Source: Anaerolineaceae bacterium UBA5404
GTDB lineage: Bacteria > Chloroflexota > Anaerolineae > Anaerolineales > Anaerolineaceae
Length of the DNA: 64,000 nt
Assembly (NCBI GenBank): GCA_002409625.1
Contig: DHNY01000002.1
Span: 1 to 64,000, forward strand
Reading direction: 5' to 3'
Part shown: positions 44,478 through 53,500 of the stretch, piece by piece
How positions within the stretch are numbered: the stretch's first letter is position 1
Layout of the letters: each line of letters opens with the position of its first letter
Translations under genes and position numbers: made by a program
The notes under the pieces: model-generated
Told to the model about the DNA's origin: nothing
The model's input: the letters and a program-made list of their open reading frames with translations, nothing else
Database searches by the model: none

Positions 44478-45116
44478 TTAGAAACGCAAGTGATAAGCGG
44501 CAATGCTAAACGCGATGGACACGTTAAGTGATGCCTTGTTCCCTAGCATGGGGATGTACAAACAGGCATCAGCCAGGGCAATGAGCCTGGGATCCACGCC
44601 AGCCGGCTCGTTGCCAACGATGAGAAGGATGTTTTGCGTTGGCTCAATCTTGTTGGATGAAAAGTCAAAAAGGGATTTCGCTTCGGGTGTTGCTTCAAGC
44701 GCAATGATGAAAGCGCCATCTGCTTTGAGTTGTTCAACCTGCCTTAAGGCGTTTGGCGCGTAAGTCCAGGCAAGCATTTTTTCTGCGCCCAGGGCTGTTT
44801 TGACAATAGCTGGGTGTGTGTTTGGTGATGGTGTGATGCCACACAAGTGCAGATGAGAAAAACCGGCACCTTCGGCTGAGCGGAAAATGGAACCTACGTT
44901 ATGCGCTGAGCGGACATTGTCCAAAACGCCAATCAAGGTGTGCTGGCTGTGATTGCTTGCCGGGAAGCTTTGGCTTTCAACGCGGGGTACATCTTTTTCT
45001 AAGGGGCTCCCACAGCGCGGGCAAAATTTACCCTCAAATTGGGCAAGGTCCAAGGGAAAGCGCAACTGGCATGCTGGGTTTTGGCATTGCAAAAAGAAAA
45101 TGGCGTCGGTGGTCAT
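44478..45116 (-). CDS. TrmH/SpoU-family RNA methyltransferase with N-terminal zinc ribbon
   Basis: A 212-residue SPOUT methyltransferase acting on tRNA or rRNA ribose. All three knot motifs are present: NVRSAHNVGSIFRSA, LLIVGNEPAGVD and IPMLGNKASLNVSIAFSIAAY. An N-terminal extension (about 10-40) carries four cysteines (CQNPAC...CPRC), a zinc ribbon that may help bind RNA. The precise target nucleotide cannot be read from the sequence. TATAAT lies 6 nt before the ATG, with no room for a ribosome-binding site, which suggests a leaderless mRNA. Confidence 0.88.
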   Translation of the reverse strand: MTTDAIFFLQCQNPACQLRFPLDLAQFEGKFCPRCGSPLEKDVPRVESQSFPASNHSQHTLIGVLDNVRSAHNVGSIFRSAEGAGFSHLHLCGITPSPNTHPAIVKTALGAEKMLAWTYAPNALRQVEQLKADGAFIIALEATPEAKSLFDFSSNKIEPTQNILLIVGNEPAGVDPRLIALADACLYIPMLGNKASLNVSIAFSIAAYHLRF

Positions 45117-45237
45117 GGCTCAATTATATCGAAAAGGGTTTTATTGATGTGTGGCAAACGGTCTGTGGAAACGCGCGAATCTCCGGTTTTAAACTCTGAA
45201 TATGTCAAAAACATTTGATGATGTTGCCTTAAATGAG

Positions 45238-45273
45238 TTAGACGCCGGGTGAGGGGGGCACCCAAGCGTCTAA
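45238..45273. other. Strong hairpin of unknown role
   Basis: TTAGACGC-C-GGGTG, a 7-nt loop AGGGGGG, then CACCC-AA-GCGTCTAA: 13 base pairs with one small internal loop. It has no T run for a terminator and precedes no gene on the plus strand. Confidence 0.5.
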
Positions 45274-45545
45274 AACTCTATATTACATAATTTAAAGGAA
45301 AAAAGCAAGTCCAAATTATTAACGTTTTATTAATACGGTTTTTAATAAAGCTCATGGCTGATCTTGGCTAAACCATAAGCACATCGCCAATGGGGCTTGA
45401 CTTTTTCCCAGGTTTGCTACTAAGGTGCCAATCCATTTCGGGGCATATTGACGGATTTTTAAGAGCAATTTAGGGACTTCAATGGTTTAGGATCTCTTTG
45501 CCTGACTGGTATGCAAAAAATCAAATGGTCTGATTTTGATAAAAA

Positions 45546-45571
45546 AAGCCCGAGAAAACGATCCCGGGCTT
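45546..45571 (-). terminator. Terminator after the BNR-repeat lipoprotein gene
   Basis: A 7-bp stem AAGCCCG / CGGGCTT, followed on the minus strand by a T run (the AAAAAA at 45541-45546). Confidence 0.75.
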
Positions 45572-45593
45572 GTGTTAATCTAATGCCTGAAAG

Positions 45594-46805
45594 TTACTTA
45601 ATGATATTTGCCTCAAGGGTTTGCCATAACCGACCCTGGCTCATGCTCGCAAACAAACGCATTTGGTTGAGTGCTTCAAGGTGACCTGGTCCGTTGGATG
45701 AGCAAATCATATGCGCCAGATGCTGAGAGACGACCCGAATCGTAACCGGAACCATGCTCGGGCATGCGTTGTGGCTAAAATCTTCCCAGGTTACACCGCC
45801 ATCCAAGGTTCGAAGTAGTTTCCCATTCCCAAGAGCGACGCCAAAATCTGCGGTGCCAAAATCACTGGCTGTAATCTGATCCCGGCTGGAAACAAACTGC
45901 CAGCTTTCACCAGCATCTGTTGTTTTACACCAATGCGTAACGGTGGTATCGCGCTCGGCGATAAAAGCTTCAATGGCAATAAAGGCGGTACTCGGGTCAA
46001 TTCGGCGGACGGGTGAGGGCACCCACATATCTCCTTCGCCAAAAACGGGCAGGTTTTCACAGCTCTTTTGCTCCCAGCTTTGCCCGCCATCCGCGGTTCG
46101 ATAAAGATAGAGCGATTCGGTTATAGGCGCGCTACCGGTGATGAAACCGATATTTTCGTCCATAAAGGTGATGCCATTTTTGATGCCTGAGCTGGGTAAA
46201 GTGCCAGGTTCTTGTCCGGGCTCGTGGCTAAAGACGGTTTCCCAGGTTTTGCCGCTGTCGGTGGTGTGGTGCACGGCAACGTATTCAGAACCAGCTCCCA
46301 CGCCAAGACTGGAGAGCATAAAGCCTTCTGTGGCACTAATAAAGTAAAGTGCGCCACCGGGCATATCTAGTTTGTTGGTTTCCCAACTCTCGCCACCATC
46401 CCTGGAGATAAACAGCAGACTTTTTTCTTCTGGTCGGCTAAGCATGATATAGCCTGTTCTGCCAGAATAGAAAAAGCTGGTAATCAATGGGTAGTCTCGC
46501 ATTTCTTTGCTGAAATCAGGTGGGGTTACGGTTACCCAATGCTCGCCAAAATTCGTGGTGCGATAGTACTGGGTTTTGTCAACGTTCCAAGCCCAGCCTT
46601 CACCACCCAAAAAGATCTTGGTTTGGTAGATGGGTCCCAGGTGTCTAGGCGTGTGAGTGGGTTGTTTAGCAGGCGAATCGGGTGCCTTGGTTGACACCTT
46701 TGTAAGGTCAGGCTTGCCAGGTGTTTCGGCAGGCGATTTTGGCTTGCAGGCACTTAGTAAAAGTGTAATCAGCAAAATGATGATGAGTAAACGGCTCTTC
46801 TTCAT
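45594..46805 (-). CDS. Secreted BNR-repeat (Ycf48-like) beta-propeller lipoprotein
   Basis: A 403-residue lipoprotein: the signal peptide ends in LLSAC, then a Lys/Pro/Thr linker. At least six Asp-box or BNR repeats of the form TxDGGxSW follow (RTTNFGEHW, SRDGGESWE, TTDSGKTWE, TADGGQSWE, TTDAGESWQ, TLDGGVTWE), giving a sialidase-like propeller. The catalytic residues of sialidases are not apparent, so it is more likely a Ycf48-like assembly or binding protein. The start is the ATG 8 nt behind AAAGGA; a nearby upstream ATG touches this site. GGGCTATAATAAACCC upstream on the same strand is a probable promoter. Confidence 0.78.
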   Translation of the reverse strand: MKKSRLLIIILLITLLLSACKPKSPAETPGKPDLTKVSTKAPDSPAKQPTHTPRHLGPIYQTKIFLGGEGWAWNVDKTQYYRTTNFGEHWVTVTPPDFSKEMRDYPLITSFFYSGRTGYIMLSRPEEKSLLFISRDGGESWETNKLDMPGGALYFISATEGFMLSSLGVGAGSEYVAVHHTTDSGKTWETVFSHEPGQEPGTLPSSGIKNGITFMDENIGFITGSAPITESLYLYRTADGGQSWEQKSCENLPVFGEGDMWVPSPVRRIDPSTAFIAIEAFIAERDTTVTHWCKTTDAGESWQFVSSRDQITASDFGTADFGVALGNGKLLRTLDGGVTWEDFSHNACPSMVPVTIRVVSQHLAHMICSSNGPGHLEALNQMRLFASMSQGRLWQTLEANIIK

Positions 46806-46938
46806 ATTCATTTCCTTTTTTTGAGGCGCATTTCTGGGTTTATTATAGCCCAGTGCAAAAAACATACCCACACATTTTACCACCACAGGCTTTTGCGTCC
46901 ATTTAATGAAAAACTTGAGTCGTGATATCATCAACATA

Positions 46939-48147
46939 ATGAATTCTGACCTACCAGTAGAAGAGATTGTGAAAGAGTTTGAAGATCTTTCACAAGTCAG
47001 CACCAGCCAAAACAAATTGCAAGAATTTTGGGAAAGACTGGTGCATTTCGGTTTGCATGATACCGCCCGGCGAATCGTGGCGATGACGAGCACCATGCTT
47101 TTGATGGTTTTGGTGCTCTTTGCGATGAACCGTTTTTTTGTGAGTCGTAGCGGGCAAAAACCTTCTGAACTTAGTGCCAGAGACGCTGTGCTTGCTCAAA
47201 AAGAAGGCTTAGGACTTCTGCCAGAATTCATCACCCAAAGCAACAAGGCTGACCACGAAGGCCTAGTCCGCGATACCAACTTGACCACAATATTGCCAGA
47301 GCGATTGCGCTCGGGCATCATTGAGCACACCATTCAAGCCGGGGAAAGCCTCTTCTCGATTGCTGCCAAATACTCTATTCGTCCGGAAACCTTGCTTTGG
47401 AGCAACCGTTACACCTTGGGTGACGACCCGCATGTGATGACTCCCGGTCAAAAGTTACTGATACTGCCCATTGACGGCATTTTGCATCGCTGGAGTGCTG
47501 GTGAAGGCCTCAATGCCGTGGCAGAGTATTACCACGTAAGCCCAGAGAGCATCGTCAATTACCCTGCCAACAATTTGAGCATGGCAAGCATCGGCGATTT
47601 TGCTGAGCCTAATATTGAACCCGGCAAACTTTTGATCATACCCGGTGGTTACGCTGAATTTAGTGACTGGCGCACACCTCGCATCACCCGTAAAGACCCT
47701 GCTACGGCAAAGAACGTTGGTCCTGGTGCTTGTGAAGGCGCTTATGACGGCGTGATTGGTGCAGAAAAGTTCACTTTTCCTGTGAGCGGGGATCCCATCT
47801 TGACAGGTTTTGACTTTCAGCCCTCGGCTAATCATTTTGGCATCGACTTAGGTGGCAAGATTGGCGACCCGGTTAGCGCGGTAGATAACGGCGTAGTGGT
47901 TTATGCCGGCTGGAATGACTGGGGATATGGTGAGATGATTGTGCTTGACCATGGTAATGGCTGGCAAAGCCTTTACGCCCACATGGCAACGGTGGATGTG
48001 GTTTGTGGCAAAGAAATCTATCGTGGCGATGTGATTGGCACGGTTGGACAAACCGGCAATGCCGTTGGCGCGCACCTGCATTTTGAGTTACGTCATGATG
48101 AGTACGGCCGCGTGAACCCATGGGACTTTTTGCAAGGAGTGAATTAA
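46939..48147 (+). CDS. LysM-M23 family peptidase
   Basis: A 402-residue membrane-anchored cell-wall hydrolase. One transmembrane helix (about 46-65) places the rest outside. A first LysM domain (HTIQAGESLFSIAAKYSIRPETLLWSN) and a weaker second one (about 175-235) bind peptidoglycan. A C-terminal M23 domain has HFGIDLGG (H, D zinc ligands) and AHLHFELR. The start is uncertain: an upstream in-frame ATG at 46906 adds 11 residues, but neither has a ribosome-binding site. I prefer 46939 because TATCAT lies 7 nt before it. The lipoprotein gene follows 2 nt behind. Confidence 0.85.
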   Translation: MNSDLPVEEIVKEFEDLSQVSTSQNKLQEFWERLVHFGLHDTARRIVAMTSTMLLMVLVLFAMNRFFVSRSGQKPSELSARDAVLAQKEGLGLLPEFITQSNKADHEGLVRDTNLTTILPERLRSGIIEHTIQAGESLFSIAAKYSIRPETLLWSNRYTLGDDPHVMTPGQKLLILPIDGILHRWSAGEGLNAVAEYYHVSPESIVNYPANNLSMASIGDFAEPNIEPGKLLIIPGGYAEFSDWRTPRITRKDPATAKNVGPGACEGAYDGVIGAEKFTFPVSGDPILTGFDFQPSANHFGIDLGGKIGDPVSAVDNGVVVYAGWNDWGYGEMIVLDHGNGWQSLYAHMATVDVVCGKEIYRGDVIGTVGQTGNAVGAHLHFELRHDEYGRVNPWDFLQGVN

Positions 48148-48149
48148 AG

Positions 48150-49022
48150 GTGAAAAAGTTCTTACCTGTCTTATTGAGCCTTTTCTTATTGCTTAGCGCC
48201 TGCGAAATGTTCGTAGAGCCTACACCTACCTTGCCACCGCCGATTAGCGTGGTTCATACCCATACCAACACACCCTCGCCGACTGCAACGTTTACACCAA
48301 CGCCCACAGTCACGCCTACACCAACAATTGCGCCGCCCACGAGTACACCCACCATGACCTGGCGACAAAGAGCGGAAAAAAACCTCTATGAAGCCAGCCT
48401 GCGTTATCTGGCTTACACACCAGAAGATGCCGATAAAGTTGCCCAATACATAGATTTTGCCTCTGACCCTCACGAGTCTGCCAGCTCAGCTTGCGGACCT
48501 CTGACGGTGGCCATTATGCGCGATGGCGGCTATTTGCCGGCTGATGTGCCTGTTCATGACATGTGGTTGCTTTGCCCCGGTGACGCACCAGAACGACCCC
48601 ATTGCGCGGGCATTGGCGATAGAAAACTGCGACGCAGCTATTTTCCTGATGAGTATTACGAGTACACCCGAGTTAAAGAGAGCATTGGCACCTACGATTG
48701 GGTAAACAATCCCTTGGAAGTGGGTGACTGGCTTTTTCTTTATGTGTTGACCGGCGTTTCTAATTACAGAGGCTTTGACCATATGTTGGTGGTGACGCGC
48801 ATTGATGAAAATGGCGCGGCATATTCGGTGAACAACATCAACCATGGCGACGGCTTTGTTATCCAGGAAGAAATGCTTTATGACCCCACACGTCCTGGCG
48901 TGGGTTTATTCTATGACCTTACCAATGATTCCTTCCGCAAAGAGTTGGGCATGACCGGTACTGACGGCTTTATGTTGATCCGACCAAAGGAAGGCTATTA
49001 CCCTTATATGCAAAATCCCTAA
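48150..49022 (+). CDS. Lipoprotein with papain-like (CHAP/C39-type) peptidase pattern
   Basis: A 290-residue lipoprotein starting at GTG behind AAGGAG. The lipobox is LLSAC (C17), and a linker of repeated PTxTPT units spans about 25-65. The globular part (about 70-285) shows SSACGPLTVAIM and, later, GDWLFLYV and FDHMLVVTRIDENGAAYSVNN. This order of Cys, then His, in a beta strand resembles papain-like NlpC/CHAP/C39 enzymes. No family match is certain. It is likely co-transcribed with the M23 peptidase in front of it, which would fit a role in peptidoglycan turnover (inference). Confidence 0.6.
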   Translation: MKKFLPVLLSLFLLLSACEMFVEPTPTLPPPISVVHTHTNTPSPTATFTPTPTVTPTPTIAPPTSTPTMTWRQRAEKNLYEASLRYLAYTPEDADKVAQYIDFASDPHESASSACGPLTVAIMRDGGYLPADVPVHDMWLLCPGDAPERPHCAGIGDRKLRRSYFPDEYYEYTRVKESIGTYDWVNNPLEVGDWLFLYVLTGVSNYRGFDHMLVVTRIDENGAAYSVNNINHGDGFVIQEEMLYDPTRPGVGLFYDLTNDSFRKELGMTGTDGFMLIRPKEGYYPYMQNP

Positions 49023-49091
49023 GCCATCTTATGATGTGCGCTAAGGGCATGAATGCTTAAACTTTGTTCCGCGAAGTGAGCTCTATCGTGT

Positions 49092-49097
49092 TAAAAT
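49092..49097 (+). promoter_or_regulatory. -10 box of the MEMO gene, probably leaderless
   Basis: TAAAAT ends 6 nt before the ATG; the linking bases AAACCT are identical to those in front of nadK. No clear -35 hexamer is seen. Confidence 0.5.
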
Positions 49098-49103
49098 AAA
49101 CCT

Positions 49104-49988
49104 ATGAGCACAGACAAAGCGCTTGATATCCGCCCGTCACCCATTGCTGGCACCTGGTATCCTGGCAATGCGCTTGCTTTGCGCGATGAGCTGGCGGGTT
49201 TCTTTAAGGCTTATGAAGGCCAACTGCCCTCGCCAGAAAACACAGAGCTGATTGCCCTGGTGGTGCCACACGCTGGCTATCGCTACTCTGGGCAAACTGC
49301 CGCAGCGGCATTTCAGGCACTGCGGGGACAACAGTTCACAAAAGTGGTTGTTGTTTCACCTTCACACCGTGCCTATGCTGACCCACTACTCACATCCGGG
49401 CATGATGCATATCAAACACCATTGGGCTTGCTTAAGGTTGACCATGAGGCATTGCGATCACTAAACGCGCATCTTCAACAGCAAAACCTGCAACTGAGCT
49501 CTGTTCGTTTCGATCAAGAACATGCTTTAGAAATAGAACTGCCCTTTTTACAATATCAGCTTGGTTCAGACTTTGACCTTATACCGATGATGATGCTTGA
49601 CCAAAGTCAAAAAACGGCTTTGGCTTTGGCACAAGCGCTTTTTGAGCTGATTAAAGGCTTTAATCCGGATGAAAAAGTGCTTTTGGTGGCATCCACCGAC
49701 CTTTCCCATTTTCATCATCAAAGGGTCGCAAAGCAACTGGACGAAAACTTTATCAAGGCGCTTGAAACCGGCGATATACATCAACTTTATCAAGCACAAA
49801 GCGCAGGTAAAACCGAAGCATGCGGTTTAGGACCCTCTGCTACAATTCTTGCCTTGAGCAAACACCTGGGCGCCAATAGCATTAATATCAGCGACTATCG
49901 TGACTCTTCCTATGCCAATGCAGACAAAAGCTCCGTGGTTGGCTATGTTTCTGCTATCATTAGGCGTGAGGACAAAAAACATGTCTAA
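49104..49988 (+). CDS. amrB: MEMO1 family protein (AmmeMemoRadiSam system protein B)
   Basis: A 294-residue member of the MEMO family, distant relatives of class III aromatic-ring dioxygenases. AGTWYPG opens the protein. VVPHAGYRYSG, SPSHRAY, ASTDLSHFHH and the C-terminal ACGLGPSATIL carry the conserved His/Asp/Cys cluster. In many prokaryotes it works with an AMMECR1 protein and a radical SAM enzyme; neither is in this window. The biochemical reaction is not settled in the literature I know. It overlaps the following lipoprotein start by 8 nt. Confidence 0.85.
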   Translation: MSTDKALDIRPSPIAGTWYPGNALALRDELAGFFKAYEGQLPSPENTELIALVVPHAGYRYSGQTAAAAFQALRGQQFTKVVVVSPSHRAYADPLLTSGHDAYQTPLGLLKVDHEALRSLNAHLQQQNLQLSSVRFDQEHALEIELPFLQYQLGSDFDLIPMMMLDQSQKTALALAQALFELIKGFNPDEKVLLVASTDLSHFHHQRVAKQLDENFIKALETGDIHQLYQAQSAGKTEACGLGPSATILALSKHLGANSINISDYRDSSYANADKSSVVGYVSAIIRREDKKHV

Positions 49989-50961
49989 AAACCGCCCTTT
50001 ATTGAGCTTATTCATTTGCCTTGTTGTGATGATTCTGGCGATCACGGCTTGCGAACCGGTTTATGAGGGTCGCCCAACCGGCATCCCCACCCAACAAGCC
50101 ACAAAAACCATCACCCCAACGGCATCTGCCACACCCACCGAAGCGCCAACGGTAACGCCCACGCTTACCATTACCCCTACCGATACGCCCACGCCCATCC
50201 CCAGTGCAACGCCAACTGACACGCCCACAACCGTGCCCACTCGCGAATCTGGGATGATAGATTTGAAAATTGGCGAAAACACCACCGTGGATTGGGGCTA
50301 TCATTACCTGACCCAAAACAACAAACGCGAAGACGAGAGCCAGTTTAACCTTTCAGCTATGATGGCATTTCAACTCATTGATCGCGGTATTCACAGCGAA
50401 ACAATCACCGTTTTGGGCAATGAAATCACCGTTTACTATTTGCGTGCCAGGCATGCTTTCAACGGCGAAATGCTGGATGTGAAGCTGGTTTTAACGGGCA
50501 CCTTTGGAAGCGATGTGGCTATTGAAGCGATGCCCGCAGACGGTTCTAACTTTGTGTACTACCGCACCCAAAACACAGATGTGGCTTTTGAGCCCTGGAA
50601 CATCGAACGTGATTGGAACCTGCCCCACGAGCAGCGTAGCGATTTGTTCCAAGCGCTCACTTTGAGGCAGTTCCAAGTGATATTGGAAGATTTACCCAAG
50701 GATTTCCTGCTTTTTGCTGAACACCCGGTTATTATTGAGCCCGAAAAATGGAGTCAAGTGCGCATTGATATGGAACGCATAAGTGCTTCTGGCGCGCGCT
50801 TACATCCATTCTTTGCCTTTAATGAATTCGACCAACTCGTTGGGCAAACCAGTTTGTCCAGAATTTTGCAACAGTTTTTTGTGCACAACGCGGATATTCC
50901 CGGAGATATGCGGCGGAACATCCTGTTTTCGGCTGATTATCTCTTGGTGATTACACCTTAA
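49981..50961 (+). CDS. Lipoprotein of unknown function with Thr/Pro linker
   Basis: A 326-residue lipoprotein (lipobox AITAC, C24). A linker of about 50 residues is made of imperfect TPTxTPT repeats. The globular part (about 90-320) begins with MIDLKIGENTTVDWGYHYLTQ and shows no motif I recognise. The start is the ATG preceded by GTGAGGAC, inside the end of the MEMO gene; a longer frame reading back through MEMO has no signal. It is followed 11 nt later by priA, so the four genes from MEMO onward may form one transcript. Confidence 0.65.
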   Translation: MSKNRPLLSLFICLVVMILAITACEPVYEGRPTGIPTQQATKTITPTASATPTEAPTVTPTLTITPTDTPTPIPSATPTDTPTTVPTRESGMIDLKIGENTTVDWGYHYLTQNNKREDESQFNLSAMMAFQLIDRGIHSETITVLGNEITVYYLRARHAFNGEMLDVKLVLTGTFGSDVAIEAMPADGSNFVYYRTQNTDVAFEPWNIERDWNLPHEQRSDLFQALTLRQFQVILEDLPKDFLLFAEHPVIIEPEKWSQVRIDMERISASGARLHPFFAFNEFDQLVGQTSLSRILQQFFVHNADIPGDMRRNILFSADYLLVITP

Positions 50962-50972
50962 GTGGGTTAATA

Positions 50973-53465
50973 GTGAGTTCTTTCGTTGATGTCAGTATCA
51001 ACATAGCCCAAATTGATCAAAGTTATTCATATCGCGTGCCAACCGAGCTTGAAGGTGAATTGAAGCCGGGGCACTTGGTCATGGTGCCTTTTGGGCGTCA
51101 ATTGGCACAGGGTATTGTATTAGGCTTTATTGACAAGCCAGAGGTCGAAGAAGTAAAAGATGTCATCCAGCTTTTGGCGGATGATGTGGTGCTTACCGCG
51201 CAACAACTTGAGCTGGCGCAATGGCTTTCTGTGGCAACCCTGGCGCCTCTGGGCGCTTGTGTGGGACTGATGATCCCGATTGGGCTTTCCCGTCGGGCGG
51301 ATGTGCTTTATAGCTTGCGGGAGATGCCCTTAAGTGATGAGGTATTTGCCACTTTTTCGCCTTTGCAAAAGCGCATGGTCAACCTGCTCAAAACTCGCGG
51401 ACCCTTGCGTGGCGCGCAACTAAGTCACGCCCTGCCCAAACTGGATTGGCAACGTCCCATGGCGCATTTGCGCGCTAGCGGCTTTGTTAAAAGCGAGAAC
51501 GTTTTGCCACCACCACGCGTTAGCAGCAAAACAGTGCGCAGTGCTGCTCTTTCAGTCCCTGCTGAAACGATCGCTATGCTTGACCCGATCAGCCTTGGCG
51601 CGCAAGATAATACCCGCAGCCGACGTATGGCAGTCTTGGAACGATTGGCTTCTGACCCAATGCCCATGGATTTTTCATGGATTTACGCGCAAACGGGTGC
51701 CAATTATGCAGACCTGAGCCTGCTGGCGGATTTAGGTTTTATCCACTTCAAAGAAACCGAAGTCTGGCGCGACCCTTTGTTAGACTATGAAGTCCCAGAT
51801 GCCCTTATTCCTGATCTCACAAGGGATCAAAACACCGTTTGGGAGCAAATCCTCCCTAAGTTAGCGGATAAACAGGCAAAACCATTCTTATTGCATGGCG
51901 TAACCAGCTCTGGCAAAACCGAAATTTACATGCGCGCTGTTCAGGAAGTGTTGGCAAAGGGCAAACAAGCATTGGTTTTAGTACCTGAAATTGCGATGAC
52001 CCCGCTCACAGTACGTCGCTTTATGGCGCGTTTTCCCAATCAAGTGGGTATTTATCACTCTAAACTATCTGATGGCGAGCGTTATGACACTTGGCGACGT
52101 GCCAGGCAAGGCGACCTAAAGGTCATCATCGGTTCGCGCAGTGCCTTGTTTATGCCATTGCAAAATCTGGGTTTAATCGTGATTGATGAGTGTGATAATG
52201 ACTCATATGATGAAACAGAGCGACCACCTTTCTATCATGCGGTAGAAACCGCGGTGGCTTACGCGCGCATTTGCAATGCCCGCCTTATTTTGGGCAGTGC
52301 CACACCACGGGTGAGCCAATATTACAAAGCTGAAAAAGGCGAATGGCACCTTTTGCGCTTGCCACGTCGCGTTGCAGCACATCTGGAACACAAAGCCAAG
52401 CCTGAGGTCAAGCCATTTGCCGATGATGAAACAGCGCCCAGCATGCCACCAGTGCACATTGTGGATATGCGCCAGGAGCTCATCGCCGGCAATCGCCAGC
52501 CTCTTTCGCGGGCTTTGCGCCAGGCATTAGTGCAATGTTTGAACGCCGGAGAACAAGCTATCCTCTTCCTCAACCGCAAAGGAAGCAGCACCTACGTTTT
52601 TTGTCGTGAGTGTGGTTTTGTTTTGCGTTGCCCGCGGGATAACGTTCCCCTCACATACCATCGCTCTCGCCGGGCTTTGCTGTGCCACCAGTGTGGTTAC
52701 ACACGGCAAATGCCCAAAACCTGCCCATCCTGTGGCAGCAAACAAATTCGCCAACTTGGCATGGGCACCGAGCAACTTGAAGATTTGGTCAAAGAGGCTT
52801 TTCCACAAGCACGCATTTTGCGGTGGGACGCTGAAACAACCCGCGAAAAAGGCGCGCACGAACTCATTTTGTCCCATTTCAGCGCGCATCGCGCAGATAT
52901 TCTGATTGGCACCCAGATGTTGGCAAAAGGGCTGGACTTCCCCAAAGTCACCCTGGTGGGCATCATCCTGGCGGAACTTGGCTTAAATTTGCCCGATTAT
53001 CGGGCAGGTGAGAGGGTTTTTCAGGTCTTAACCCAGGTTGCTGGAAGAGCTGGGCGCAGCCCATTGGGTGGAAAAGTAATTATGCAAAGTTACCAACCGG
53101 AGAACAGCGTCATCCAACTTGCCGCCGGGCATGATTTTGACACTTTTTACCGCCAAGAACTTGCCTATCGTAAAGAATTTAACTACCCGCCTTTTGGTCG
53201 CCTGACCCGTTTGGTTTACCATCACCGGAATCAGAGCAAAGCGCAAAGCGAAGCCGAGCAAATGGCAGCTATTCTCAACGAAAAGATAAGCGCCATGGGG
53301 CTAAAACGCACTCAAATCATTGGTCCAGCGCCTGCCTATTACGAAAAGCTTGCCGGGCAGTATCGCTGGCAGCTTGTTTTGCGTGGACCAAACCCAAATG
53401 TGCTCTTGGAAGGGCTCAATTTGCGGGACTGGCGTGTGGAGCCCAATCCGCCAGATTTGCTATAA
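50973..53465 (+). CDS. priA: Primosomal protein N' (PriA helicase)
   Basis: An 830-residue 3'-5' helicase that reloads the replisome at stalled forks. An N-terminal DNA-binding domain (about 1-110) precedes Walker A (LLHGVTSSGKTEI). The zinc region has paired cysteines (CRECGF, CPRD, CHQCGY, CPSCGS). The helicase end shows VAGRAGRS and a final domain with FNYPPFGRL. The DEEH Walker B box of most PriA proteins reads D405-E-C-D here. The start is a GTG, with only a weak GGTTAATA before it. Confidence 0.93.
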   Translation: MSSFVDVSINIAQIDQSYSYRVPTELEGELKPGHLVMVPFGRQLAQGIVLGFIDKPEVEEVKDVIQLLADDVVLTAQQLELAQWLSVATLAPLGACVGLMIPIGLSRRADVLYSLREMPLSDEVFATFSPLQKRMVNLLKTRGPLRGAQLSHALPKLDWQRPMAHLRASGFVKSENVLPPPRVSSKTVRSAALSVPAETIAMLDPISLGAQDNTRSRRMAVLERLASDPMPMDFSWIYAQTGANYADLSLLADLGFIHFKETEVWRDPLLDYEVPDALIPDLTRDQNTVWEQILPKLADKQAKPFLLHGVTSSGKTEIYMRAVQEVLAKGKQALVLVPEIAMTPLTVRRFMARFPNQVGIYHSKLSDGERYDTWRRARQGDLKVIIGSRSALFMPLQNLGLIVIDECDNDSYDETERPPFYHAVETAVAYARICNARLILGSATPRVSQYYKAEKGEWHLLRLPRRVAAHLEHKAKPEVKPFADDETAPSMPPVHIVDMRQELIAGNRQPLSRALRQALVQCLNAGEQAILFLNRKGSSTYVFCRECGFVLRCPRDNVPLTYHRSRRALLCHQCGYTRQMPKTCPSCGSKQIRQLGMGTEQLEDLVKEAFPQARILRWDAETTREKGAHELILSHFSAHRADILIGTQMLAKGLDFPKVTLVGIILAELGLNLPDYRAGERVFQVLTQVAGRAGRSPLGGKVIMQSYQPENSVIQLAAGHDFDTFYRQELAYRKEFNYPPFGRLTRLVYHHRNQSKAQSEAEQMAAILNEKISAMGLKRTQIIGPAPAYYEKLAGQYRWQLVLRGPNPNVLLEGLNLRDWRVEPNPPDLL

Positions 53466-53500
53466 TATAAGGCATTATCAGCACTTGATTAAGGAGAAGG

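Larger units (their letters stand above)
45117..45593. other. Intergenic region with strong hairpin
   Basis: No open reading frame with coding character is visible. The stretch holds the trmH-type promoter (TATAAT, minus, 45123-45128), a 13-bp hairpin at 45238-45273 and, at the far end, the terminator of the BNR lipoprotein gene. Confidence 0.5.

Noticed and set aside
48270..48350. Short tandem repeats resembling a CRISPR or microsatellite
   Set aside because: They are codons for a Thr/Pro-rich lipoprotein linker in frame, with no spacers. The same explanation covers about 50090-50240. I find no CRISPR array in the window.
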